This document shows, one piece after another, positions 39,871 through 48,676 of a DNA stretch of 50,173 bases. How positions within the stretch are numbered: the first letter of the stretch is position 1; every line of letters begins with the position of its first letter. A program made the position numbers and the translations under genes. Location of the stretch: the NCBI GenBank assembly GCA_016292805.1, contig JAEDFM010000009.1, positions 1 through 50,173 on the forward strand, read 5' to 3'. The notes below the pieces were generated by a model. It did not search any database. It saw only the letters and a program-made list of their open reading frames with translations, and was not told the DNA's origin. This stretch comes from Treponema sp. (lineage in GTDB: Bacteria; Spirochaetota; Spirochaetia; Treponematales; Treponemataceae).

Positions 39871-42800
39871 CTATTCAACAGTAAACAGATATCCGTCACC
39901 GCGGCCAAAAATTTCTGGCTCGTACATACATTCTGCCAATACTGGTGGAGTTGGGTAAACACCACGGCGGGATGCACGGAATGTAAATGTTACAGAAGTT
40001 GAGCCAGTGCCAAAGTTATCCCAGAAGAATTGGATTTCATTATTATAAACAACTTTATTTGAAATCCAGTGGCGCCAGTCACCGGTAGAAACAATTTCAG
40101 CTTCTGTTCCGCTTGTAACAAAGGTTGAGTCAAGAATTTCTGCGCCTGATGGAACTGGAGCTCGTAATGCAACATAAGTTCTGTCTCTGGTTGATTCAAG
40201 CTTAACAGTTGCTTTGTAAAGTTTTCCGCTTTCAAGTTTTACAAGAGAGCTTGTATCATCAGCCTTGTTTACAATTTCTTTTGTTTCTGCATCAACAATT
40301 TCGTAAGTAAGCTTTATGCCTTCGTTACGGGCTGTAAGCATTTCGTCTGGAAGTGCATATTTCATTTCCATTGTGTAGTAAAGCTGACCTGTTCCATTCT
40401 TTTCAAATGTAACAGGAATTGCCTTATCACGGGCAAGAGCCTTAAGCTGGTCATCAGTAAATCCAAGAGATAAAGTTTTTGGCTTTGCATTAACATCTTC
40501 AAATTTTTCTGTCATTACATTTACACCGTCAATTTCAACAGAAGCCTGATACTTTGTAGAGTCAAGCTTTCTCTGTTTGATATAAGTATAAATTCCTTCC
40601 AGTACATGAGCGGTAGCTGCAGTGTTTGTCCAATAACCTTGTGATTGTTTTTGCATTAAAGTGAAAATTAATTTATCAACCATATGGTCATCAGGATTTA
40701 AAGTTACAAGAAGCTGAAGCATTGTAGACAGCTGTTCTGTTTCGCTTTCAAAACAATCCCAGATATTTCTTGTGTATTTTTTCAGAATGGAAACACTGCG
40801 TTCAGAAATCTGAACATACTGACGAACAAGAGCTGCAATTTCATTTGCTTTTTCAGAATTTCCAAGATTATTATAGGCAATACCCATATAGGAAAGATTG
40901 TTAAGAGTTTCTTTGTTTTTATCTGCGTACAGTTCTTCTAGTAAACGATTTGCTGCAGTTGTAGCCCCATTATCTTCTATCATACTTAAAACATAAGCGG
41001 CATAAGCTTTTTCATATTTAGAGAAATAGCTTTTTGAAGATAAGGAACGGGAAATATAGCGGGTTAATTCTGCAACATCAACTTTAATTTCAGAATCTTT
41101 ATAACCATGCTGTTTTGCAACTGCACAGATATGGGCGATTCTTAAGCTTACATAGAAGCTTGAATTAGGACTGTCTTTCCAATATGGGAAGCCTCCGTCA
41201 TTGTGCTGAATTTTTGCCCACTGTTTAAAGTATGATTTTACAAGCTTAGATGGATTATTAACTTCGCTGTCCAAACCAAATACATCAATATAGTTTTCAA
41301 AAATGATCAGAGGAAGTATTCGTGATGATTGCTGTTCAAGACATCCGTATGGATACCGGAACAGATAATTTACGCCGGTACCTAACATTCCAAGTCGTGT
41401 GGCGTCTAAAGTAAATTTAAGGGAACCCTGACCATCTTTTGCAAAGTCTGGAATTACAAATTCTTCTTCAGATTTTTTATCATCAGCACCAACTGTTCCA
41501 ATCATGGTTACAGTTTCGTAAGTGTAGGTTTTTGAAATCTCAAGAGTTTCAATAATTTTTTCTTTAAGGATAGGGCTTTCAATCTGCAAGGTTAATTCCA
41601 CAACCCCTTCCCCGTCTGCGCCCAAGTCAAAGTAAACAACAGAAGAATCACCACTTGCTACAGTTACAGTGTGTTCACTTCCACCATCAATAAACGCACT
41701 TCCAGGAACAACAGACATACCTTCATCAAGAACATAACCTATACTGTCAGCCATTTCCTGTGTAAGAGGTTTTACGCTGACTTTTACATTTACCTTCTGT
41801 GAATCTTTATCCAGGTTTGTAATTACTACGCCAAATTCAGCTGTATCACGAACACGCAGTTCTCTAGGTTTTACAATCTGCACATTCATAGGATTCTGAA
41901 CTTTAACTTCATCTTCCTGCAGTGCAAATAAATCATCTTTTACACCAAATGCTGTAATGCGATAGGTTGTAAGATTATCTGGCATTGTAAATGTACATTT
42001 TACCTGACCGTTTTTATCTGTAATTAAAACAGGTTCGAACACAGCTGTAGGTCTAAAGTCTTTTCGTTCATCTTCCTTTTCTTCATCAGCATTTTCTGCA
42101 TCACCACCTTGTAGATTTTTTACACTGTAAGTGACAGGATCCATAAGCAGGGCACGGGAATCTCCACCAAAAACTGAAAGAGGGAAATAATATGGATTGT
42201 AGAAATAATCAATTGGATTTGGAACATGGTAGTTGATTAAATCAAGAACACCACGGTCTACAGCCATCAGAGTAAGTTCTGCATCTGGGTATGGTTTACC
42301 TCCTTTAGTTGCAGTAAGAGTTATTGTTGCCTGTTCTCCAGGTTTGTAAACTGGCTTATCACATTCAATTGAAACAGAGAATGCACGCACCATAGGATTT
42401 ACAAATAATGAAGTAACTCCATAATAACCCTTTGGCTTATCAAGGTCTGGTTCACCATACTGATGAGTTGGCTCTCCGTTGCGGACACTGAAGGATGCAA
42501 CTGAAACATAAACAACAGGAACATAATTTGCAGAAACTGGAATTTCAATAACATTTGCAGGTGAATCAAAATGTCTGATTTCTTCTGTAAAAATTCCTTC
42601 TCGTTCTACTGTGATTAAGTAGTCGCCGGCAGGAAGTGGGCTTTCCATTAAGAGTTCTGCTTTATCTCCAGGATTGTATTGTGATTGAGAAGGTGTCAAA
42701 GTAATGGATTGAGAGTTGTCACTGCCGCGCCATGCTGCGCCGCTTCCAGAAGCATAGAACTGAATTGCGGTTTCTACATAATTTTTGGAACGGTCGGTGC

Positions 42801-45800
42801 CTGTAACTTTTAATGTGTACCAGCCAGCTTCTGGAGGTGTAATTTCAAAAGTTCCCGTTGCAGAAATCTTAACAGAGCCGGAACCTTCTTCTTTATCACT
42901 TGCTTCATAACGGGTATAAACTGTTTCGTCTACACTCTGTTCATGAATCATTGTCCATACCCGGCGAGTTAATGTGTATTTTAAATCTTCAGCTTTTGAA
43001 AGTGAAGAAAGCAGAGTTCCGTCAGGATTAACTAACGCATAATCAATATCAAGCTTTTTACCTTTTTGCGCAAAGCCGTTTCCTTTTCGTTTAAGACCAA
43101 CATAAAATTCTGCAGGATTTACAAGAATGGAGCTGATGGCAGAAACTCGCTGGTTTGAAATATCTGTAACAGCTGCTTCTACACGATATGTGTAAGGATT
43201 ACCATCTGTAATTTTTTCTGCGTTGCAGGCCAGGCTTGCAGTTCCATCATTAGACAGATTTCCTTTTGACTGCTGATAGAATGTTCGTGAACCATAAACA
43301 TTAACTGGACCAAAAGAGAAATCTTTTGTTTCGGCAGTTGAAGGGGCAAAGGTTGCAGGCTGCTTAAACCAGGAAACTGAATACTCTGCGCCGGAAAGAG
43401 CACCGCCCGCCAGGTATTCGCTGAAAAGTTCCGCAGAAATTTTGTCTCCGCCGTAATAGGTAACTTCTGGAACAGTAACAGTTGCTGCAATTTTTAATCG
43501 TTCAAATTCTGCAACTGTAAAATAAATGCTTTCATAATCGTTATCGCCTTTTGCATTGGCTCGTTTGAATTTAATCTGGTAAGTTCCCGGTTCAATATCG
43601 TCAGGTAATTTGAAAGAACCGTAAAAGCCACCGCTTTCAGAAAGCTGACCTGTAATACCAGGTACAATTTCAGTTCCGTTCCAGTCGCCATTGGTAACAG
43701 TAATTTTGTATTCACCGTGATTTGTAAGAATCATTCCTAAGTTCTGATTGCGGTCAATTCCACGGAAGCTTACTGTTTCGCCAGGCTTATATAAACCACG
43801 GTCTACAAACATAAAGGTTCGCTGTTTTACGCTGACTGCATTTTCGTAAGACGCTGGCCAGATACCTCCCACATATGGATCGTGAGAACCTGGCTGAAAA
43901 ATTACTTTATCATTGTCCTTTATAACTTTTACAACCGGTGCTTCTCTGTACAGATTATCAAAAGATTTATTAAAGGTATTAAATTCTTCTTCTGTAAACT
44001 TAATTACACAAAGACCTGTTTTATCTGTTTTACCATCAGCAAATGGTTTAGCAGAAATATCTCCATCCCTGTAAGAAAGCTGTTCGTAAATTTCTACAGA
44101 AGCGTTTGGAACTGGTTTGCCAGTCTTCATGCTTGTTACATAAACTACAGCTTTGTTTACACCAATGCGGGCAGTAACACCAAGATCGGTTACCTGAATG
44201 GTCTGAAGATTTTCATCAGTTGTTTCTTCTATTTTATCTTCCCAGCTGTTGTAACGGTCCCGGTTTATGTTTGCTTCAAACTTAATTGCGCCGTATCCAT
44301 TTTTCAGATAAGGGTTCAAATCAATTTCTTCAAACTGGCGTTGATCTTTTTCTTTTGGATCAATTGGGAAGGCTTCGGCTCCCATTTTTTTTAGTGACGA
44401 TGTGTCCAGAGGTTTTGTTGTTGATTCAAGATAGTAAGCTGAACCTGGATTTATATTCTGATATTCAAATACAATTTTGTGGGGATACTGAGCTTCCATA
44501 ATTTTTGTGCCGTAATTCTGGAAGCGGGAATAGGCAGCTGGTGAAGAGACTGTAAATGTAAAACTTGATTTTTGTTCGCTGGTGCTTCTGCCATAACGGC
44601 GGACACGGAAATCAATGTCCTGACCATAAATATCTTTAACACCGTTTTTAAAACTGATAGTGTGTGTTTCTTTTTTGCTTACTGGCAGATTGAAGAACTT
44701 TGCGGTATATCCTTCAACTGCAACATTGTTTTCTGAAAGTTTAAAATCAAAATCAAAGCTTGTATTTTCAATTAAAGATTTTAAATCTGGCTTTTGAGAA
44801 AAGCGGACTTCAAGAGGATTCAGACGATTGTTTTCTGAATAGCTTGTGTAAGAGTGAACTTCAGAAATATAGAAAGGCTTTAATGTGTCATAGCTTTCCG
44901 AAGAGTTGGAACCATTTACTTGTACCTTAACAGATGTTCCAAATGGAATTGTTCCATCAATTGTTACAATAAAGGAATTTGATTTTCCCTTAAGCTTGTC
45001 ATATTTTACAGGACTGCTCCAGCTGAAAGCTTCTTCGTTAAAATCCAGCTGTGCATTGTAAGTGTAAGGTTCACCGTTTATATAAACTTCAATAAGTTCA
45101 TTAAAACGGTCCAGTGTGATTGGATAGTTTAAGCGGATATAGAATTTTTTATCGTAAGGAGGAATAGTTCCTGTATTCCAGTTGCTGTAATAAGTGCTGT
45201 CTTTTAAGTAGCCGCCAAAAAGTCTGATGATTTCTACATCCTGTGCTTTTGTGGTAAAAATTGTTTCGCCGGTAATCTGAGCTTTAGAAAGGGATTTAAG
45301 TTTTTTGTTTATTTCAATTGTATATTCTTCGCTTGGGTCTGCAGGTTCAGAAGCTTCAAAGGCAAGATGCTTTGTTCCATACCAGCGGAATACACCTTTA
45401 AGTGGAGGTGTAATTTTCATAATATCTGAAGTTTCGGAAGCAGCTTCCAGGGCAGATAGTTTATGAACAGGCTGAGAAAAAATTACATACAGGTTTGGGT
45501 TCTCTGATTCAGAGACAATCATTTGTGGACCCCAATCTTCCACATAGAAGGTTTCGGCAGAAGAATCATCAGATATATTTTCGTTCTTTGATGAAGATTT
45601 ATAAAAGTGACCTTTCTCTGTGTTGTAGGCTGTAAGATAGTCAGTCAGTTTTCTTAAACCTGGAATAACAGATTCAGATTTTTCTTTAGAGTGTTTTCCA
45701 GAAGTCTGCACTTTTACAGCTGTAACCGCATCATTATCTTCAGGAAGAATAGAATTGAATGATGGTTCAAAAAATGATGTAAGTTCCTGAAAAGTAGCAA

Positions 45801-45942
45801 TGCCAGTTTTATTTGTGGAAGCAATAGAAGCTTCTGTTCTGGCAGACTGACTTGTCTGTGTTATAGTTTGTTTTTTGTTTTTCTCTCCGCAGCTTATAAA
45901 AAGGAGGGATGCAATAAATAAAAATGGTAATATTTTTTTCAT
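39871..45942 (-). CDS. Bacterial alpha-2-macroglobulin family lipoprotein with thioester
   Basis: The 2023-residue lipoprotein has a signal peptide ending in a lipobox (LFISC, Cys18). It has a poorly conserved N-terminal region (about 20-570), then the MG/bait part with VFVTSMKTG-type repeats and FMFVDRGLYKPGETV. The A2M domain follows (PVLITDKNGQVKCTFTMPDN) and then the thioester motif CLEQ at Cys1534 in a helical-toroid domain. Bacterial A2Ms trap proteases that breach the envelope. The pairing with PBP1C supports the view that it guards the periplasm while PBP1C repairs peptidoglycan. It has a GAGG ribosome-binding site and is divergent from the metal-resistance genes. Confidence 0.93.
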   Translation of the reverse strand: MKKILPFLFIASLLFISCGEKNKKQTITQTSQSARTEASIASTNKTGIATFQELTSFFEPSFNSILPEDNDAVTAVKVQTSGKHSKEKSESVIPGLRKLTDYLTAYNTEKGHFYKSSSKNENISDDSSAETFYVEDWGPQMIVSESENPNLYVIFSQPVHKLSALEAASETSDIMKITPPLKGVFRWYGTKHLAFEASEPADPSEEYTIEINKKLKSLSKAQITGETIFTTKAQDVEIIRLFGGYLKDSTYYSNWNTGTIPPYDKKFYIRLNYPITLDRFNELIEVYINGEPYTYNAQLDFNEEAFSWSSPVKYDKLKGKSNSFIVTIDGTIPFGTSVKVQVNGSNSSESYDTLKPFYISEVHSYTSYSENNRLNPLEVRFSQKPDLKSLIENTSFDFDFKLSENNVAVEGYTAKFFNLPVSKKETHTISFKNGVKDIYGQDIDFRVRRYGRSTSEQKSSFTFTVSSPAAYSRFQNYGTKIMEAQYPHKIVFEYQNINPGSAYYLESTTKPLDTSSLKKMGAEAFPIDPKEKDQRQFEEIDLNPYLKNGYGAIKFEANINRDRYNSWEDKIEETTDENLQTIQVTDLGVTARIGVNKAVVYVTSMKTGKPVPNASVEIYEQLSYRDGDISAKPFADGKTDKTGLCVIKFTEEEFNTFNKSFDNLYREAPVVKVIKDNDKVIFQPGSHDPYVGGIWPASYENAVSVKQRTFMFVDRGLYKPGETVSFRGIDRNQNLGMILTNHGEYKITVTNGDWNGTEIVPGITGQLSESGGFYGSFKLPDDIEPGTYQIKFKRANAKGDNDYESIYFTVAEFERLKIAATVTVPEVTYYGGDKISAELFSEYLAGGALSGAEYSVSWFKQPATFAPSTAETKDFSFGPVNVYGSRTFYQQSKGNLSNDGTASLACNAEKITDGNPYTYRVEAAVTDISNQRVSAISSILVNPAEFYVGLKRKGNGFAQKGKKLDIDYALVNPDGTLLSSLSKAEDLKYTLTRRVWTMIHEQSVDETVYTRYEASDKEEGSGSVKISATGTFEITPPEAGWYTLKVTGTDRSKNYVETAIQFYASGSGAAWRGSDNSQSITLTPSQSQYNPGDKAELLMESPLPAGDYLITVEREGIFTEEIRHFDSPANVIEIPVSANYVPVVYVSVASFSVRNGEPTHQYGEPDLDKPKGYYGVTSLFVNPMVRAFSVSIECDKPVYKPGEQATITLTATKGGKPYPDAELTLMAVDRGVLDLINYHVPNPIDYFYNPYYFPLSVFGGDSRALLMDPVTYSVKNLQGGDAENADEEKEDERKDFRPTAVFEPVLITDKNGQVKCTFTMPDNLTTYRITAFGVKDDLFALQEDEVKVQNPMNVQIVKPRELRVRDTAEFGVVITNLDKDSQKVNVKVSVKPLTQEMADSIGYVLDEGMSVVPGSAFIDGGSEHTVTVASGDSSVVYFDLGADGEGVVELTLQIESPILKEKIIETLEISKTYTYETVTMIGTVGADDKKSEEEFVIPDFAKDGQGSLKFTLDATRLGMLGTGVNYLFRYPYGCLEQQSSRILPLIIFENYIDVFGLDSEVNNPSKLVKSYFKQWAKIQHNDGGFPYWKDSPNSSFYVSLRIAHICAVAKQHGYKDSEIKVDVAELTRYISRSLSSKSYFSKYEKAYAAYVLSMIEDNGATTAANRLLEELYADKNKETLNNLSYMGIAYNNLGNSEKANEIAALVRQYVQISERSVSILKKYTRNIWDCFESETEQLSTMLQLLVTLNPDDHMVDKLIFTLMQKQSQGYWTNTAATAHVLEGIYTYIKQRKLDSTKYQASVEIDGVNVMTEKFEDVNAKPKTLSLGFTDDQLKALARDKAIPVTFEKNGTGQLYYTMEMKYALPDEMLTARNEGIKLTYEIVDAETKEIVNKADDTSSLVKLESGKLYKATVKLESTRDRTYVALRAPVPSGAEILDSTFVTSGTEAEIVSTGDWRHWISNKVVYNNEIQFFWDNFGTGSTSVTFTFRASRRGVYPTPPVLAECMYEPEIFGRGDGYLFTVE

Positions 45943-46013
45943 ATAAACCTCAAACTACTATTATAGCAAAGTGGTATTTTATGTGAAAGTTGTTAATTTT
46001 TTTTTACACACAC

Positions 46014-46045
46014 TTGAATAAACATTCAATTGAATATATATTCAA
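46014..46045. promoter_or_regulatory. Double 16-bp operator overlapping the arsR-family promoter
   Basis: Two abutting palindromes, TTGAAT-AAAC-ATTCAA (46014-46029) and TTGAAT-ATAT-ATTCAA (46030-46045). The promoter is written into them: TTGAAT (46014-46019) as -35, 17-bp spacer and TATATT (46037-46042) as -10. Binding of the ArsR/CadC-type protein would block RNA polymerase; metal would release it. Confidence 0.75.
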
Positions 46046-46062
46046 ATGTGTGAGGATAACTT

Positions 46063-46422
46063 ATGGGTAAAAGCGAAGTAACCTGCGACTGTGAGATTAT
46101 TCACCAGGATGTAGTTGAAAAGGTTCGAAAAGAGTTGGCTCAGGAAGAATTAATCTTTGAACTGGCTGATTTTTACAAAATCTTTGGTGACACAACCAGA
46201 ATTAAAATTTTATCAGCTCTTGATAAAAGTGAACTTTGTGTCTGTGATATTGCAGCCCTGCTGAATATGAGCATCAGTGCAGTTTCACATCAGTTGAAGA
46301 TTTTAAGAGAGTCTGCGCTGGTAACTACAAGCCGGGATGGTAAGGTTGTTTATTATTCTTTGGCCGATGATCATGTGCGGGAAATTATTGAATGCGGATT
46401 AGAACACATAGTAGAAAAATAA
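46063..46422 (+). CDS. ArsR/SmtB-family metal-sensing repressor (CadC/ZiaR type)
   Basis: The 119-residue winged-helix repressor has an N-terminal arm with Cys residues (EVTCDCEIIHQD) and helix alpha-3 ELCVCDIAALL with the two-Cys metal motif. The recognition helix is SISAVSHQLKILRES, and the wing contains GKVVYYSL. The C-terminal helix DDHVREIIECGLEHI carries Asp and His residues of the alpha-5 site. Having both N-terminal/alpha-3 cysteines and alpha-5 ligands resembles CadC, which senses cadmium, lead and zinc. It starts 13 nt after the predicted transcription start with a GAGGATAA ribosome-binding site and is followed 13 bp later by the P-type ATPase it presumably controls. Confidence 0.92.
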   Translation: MGKSEVTCDCEIIHQDVVEKVRKELAQEELIFELADFYKIFGDTTRIKILSALDKSELCVCDIAALLNMSISAVSHQLKILRESALVTTSRDGKVVYYSLADDHVREIIECGLEHIVEK

Positions 46423-46435
46423 AGGAGAAACAGTT

Positions 46436-48571
46436 ATGAAAGATGAAGAAAAAAAAGAAGAAATAGAATGCTGTTGTGAACATAATGATGATTGTTGCTG
46501 TGAACATGAGCATCATCATGAGCACGGACACCATCACCACCATAATCATGAAAGTGGTTGTGGATGTGGACATGCCCATGGTCATGGAGATGGTGATGAG
46601 GAGGAAGGGGAAGTTTCTGCAAAGGCACTTATTGTGGCTGCAGTATTCTTTATAATTTCTGAGTTACTGGAAAACCTTCCATTTACAGAATGGTTCCCTG
46701 CTTTTGGAATGAGTATTCCGGGGCTCAGTGTTCCATTAAATGAACTGGTTTTAATTGTATGTGTATTTATTGCTTACATTATTCCAGGTAAAAGCATTCT
46801 TTTAGGTGCTGTTAATAATATTATTCATGGTGAATTTTTAGATGAGGCATTCTTAATGAGTGTTTCTTCAATTGGTGCTATTGTTCTTGGTGAATATCCT
46901 GAAGCTGCGGCTATTATGCTTTTGTATCAGGTTGGAGAAAAATTTGAAGATTATGCAGTTGATAAATCTCGTTCTACAATCAGCGAAATTGCAAAGCTTC
47001 GTCCAGATAAGGCACTTGTAAAAAATGCTGATGGAACAACAAAAGAAGTTGCTGCAGAAGAAGTTCCAGTTGGTTCCACAATTATTGTAAAAGCCGGAGA
47101 CCGTATTCCAATCGATGGCAAAATTACACTGGGTGAAACTTATCTTGATACATCTGCTTTGACAGGCGAAAGTGTTCCTCGTCATGTTTGTGTGGGAGAA
47201 GAAGTTCTTTCCGGTTCAATTAATAAGCAGGGTGTTATTGAAGTTTGCACTACAAAAGTTGCAGGCGATTCTGCACTTTCAAGAATTCTTGACCTGGTGG
47301 AAAATGCAACAGACAACAAGACAAAGTCAGAACAGTTTGTAACACGTTTTGCAAAAGTTTACACACCAATAGTTGTTAGTGCTGCAGTTGTACTGGCACT
47401 TGTTCCTGCTGTAATTCTTGGTTTTGTAAACGGCGACTGGTCTTGGGCAAATAATTTTTCAGTTTGGTTTCATAGGGCACTTATGTTCTTAGTTGTAAGC
47501 TGTCCTTGTGCAATTGTAATTTCAATTCCATTAAGCTTCTGTGGTGGAATTACAGCCTGCGCTAAAAAAGGTATTTTGATTAAAGGTTCAACTTTTCTGG
47601 AAGCTTTGGCAAATACAAAAATTGCAGTATTCGATAAGACAGGTACTCTTACAAAAGGAAACTTTATTGTAACTGATATTCATCCAATGAATGATAAGAT
47701 TTCTAAGCAGGAATTAATTGCAGTTGCTGCCCACGCAGAGTTGCTTTCTACACATCCAATTTCAGCTTCACTCCGCGCCGCTCATCATGAACACTGCTGT
47801 GATGAAGTTAAACTTGAAAATGTAGAAGACATTACTTCAAAAGGTATTAAGGCTACTGTAAACGGAAAATCAGTTCTGGCTGGTAATACAAAGCTGCTGG
47901 ATATGTTCAATGTTACTTATCCAGACTGCCCTGAACACCAGGATGGAACAATCATTCATGTTGCATGCGATGGCGAATATGCTGGTCACATTGTAATTAG
48001 TGATGAAATAAAAGAAGATTCACAGGAAACAATTGCAGAGCTTAAAAAGGTTGGAGTACAGAATGTAGTAATGCTTACAGGCGATAATGAACGAACGGCA
48101 AAAACTGTTGCAGAACGATTAGGAGTTCACAAGGTTTACGGCCAGATGATGAGTTCAGATAAGCTTGCAAAAGTTGAAGAATTACTTAAAACTCTGGAAG
48201 GTCCAAAAGGCAAACGAAAAGGTACCTTGATTTTTGCCGGAGACGGAATTAATGATGCTCCAGTTCTTGCCCGCGCAGATGCAGGTATTGCCATGGGAAC
48301 TATGGGAAGCGATGCTGCTGTAGAAGCTGGTGATATAGTTATTATGGAAGATAAGCCTTCAAAAATTGTAGAAGGTATTAAGGCAAGTAAACGAACCTTA
48401 AGAATTGTTCACGAAAACCTGATTGGTTCATTAGGAATAAAAGGTGCAATTCTTATTCTTTCTGCAGCAGGAATTTCAAATATGTGGCTTGCAGTTTTTG
48501 GTGATGTTGGCGTTACAATTCTTGCAGTATTAAATTCGCTGAGATTATTGAGAGAGAAGAAGAACTCTTAA
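46436..48571 (+). CDS. Heavy-metal P1B-type ATPase (CadA/ZntA-like) with His/Cys-rich N-terminus
   Basis: Metal efflux pump, 711 residues. Instead of a folded HMA domain the N-terminus is a His/Cys-rich tail (about 11-50, with CCCEH, HHHHH and GHAHGHG runs) that likely binds zinc, cadmium or similar ions. The core has TGES in the actuator, SCPCAIV (Cys356-Pro-Cys358) in the transmembrane metal site, DKTGTLTKG with phosphorylated Asp400, THPISASL and the GDGINDAPVLARADAG hinge. The CPC motif and a late-helix Asp (FGDVG) are typical for Zn/Cd/Pb pumps. It is co-transcribed with the ArsR-family gene. AAAGGAG precedes the ATG. Confidence 0.93.
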   Translation: MKDEEKKEEIECCCEHNDDCCCEHEHHHEHGHHHHHNHESGCGCGHAHGHGDGDEEEGEVSAKALIVAAVFFIISELLENLPFTEWFPAFGMSIPGLSVPLNELVLIVCVFIAYIIPGKSILLGAVNNIIHGEFLDEAFLMSVSSIGAIVLGEYPEAAAIMLLYQVGEKFEDYAVDKSRSTISEIAKLRPDKALVKNADGTTKEVAAEEVPVGSTIIVKAGDRIPIDGKITLGETYLDTSALTGESVPRHVCVGEEVLSGSINKQGVIEVCTTKVAGDSALSRILDLVENATDNKTKSEQFVTRFAKVYTPIVVSAAVVLALVPAVILGFVNGDWSWANNFSVWFHRALMFLVVSCPCAIVISIPLSFCGGITACAKKGILIKGSTFLEALANTKIAVFDKTGTLTKGNFIVTDIHPMNDKISKQELIAVAAHAELLSTHPISASLRAAHHEHCCDEVKLENVEDITSKGIKATVNGKSVLAGNTKLLDMFNVTYPDCPEHQDGTIIHVACDGEYAGHIVISDEIKEDSQETIAELKKVGVQNVVMLTGDNERTAKTVAERLGVHKVYGQMMSSDKLAKVEELLKTLEGPKGKRKGTLIFAGDGINDAPVLARADAGIAMGTMGSDAAVEAGDIVIMEDKPSKIVEGIKASKRTLRIVHENLIGSLGIKGAILILSAAGISNMWLAVFGDVGVTILAVLNSLRLLREKKNS

Positions 48572-48574
48572 TGC

Positions 48575-48655
48575 CGGGGGCGTTGCGGGGGTGTCCCCCG
48601 CTAGAGAGGGTGGCGAGCAACAAAGTGCGAGCCAGGGGGAGACTTCCCCCTTACT
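48575..48655 (+). repeat. GC-rich two-hairpin element, left of mnmA
   Basis: It contains GCGGGGG-TGT-CCCCCGC (48585-48601) and AGGGGGA-GACT-TCCCCCT (48634-48651). Between them are GGGTGGCGAG, ACAAAG, GCGAGC and CCAGGGG. The same parts in the same order occur on the opposite strand at 49920-50060. There is no T-run, so it is not a plain terminator for the ATPase gene, though the hairpins could still protect or end transcripts. Confidence 0.6.
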
Positions 48656-48676
48656 AAGAACAAACAGCTTAGAAGT

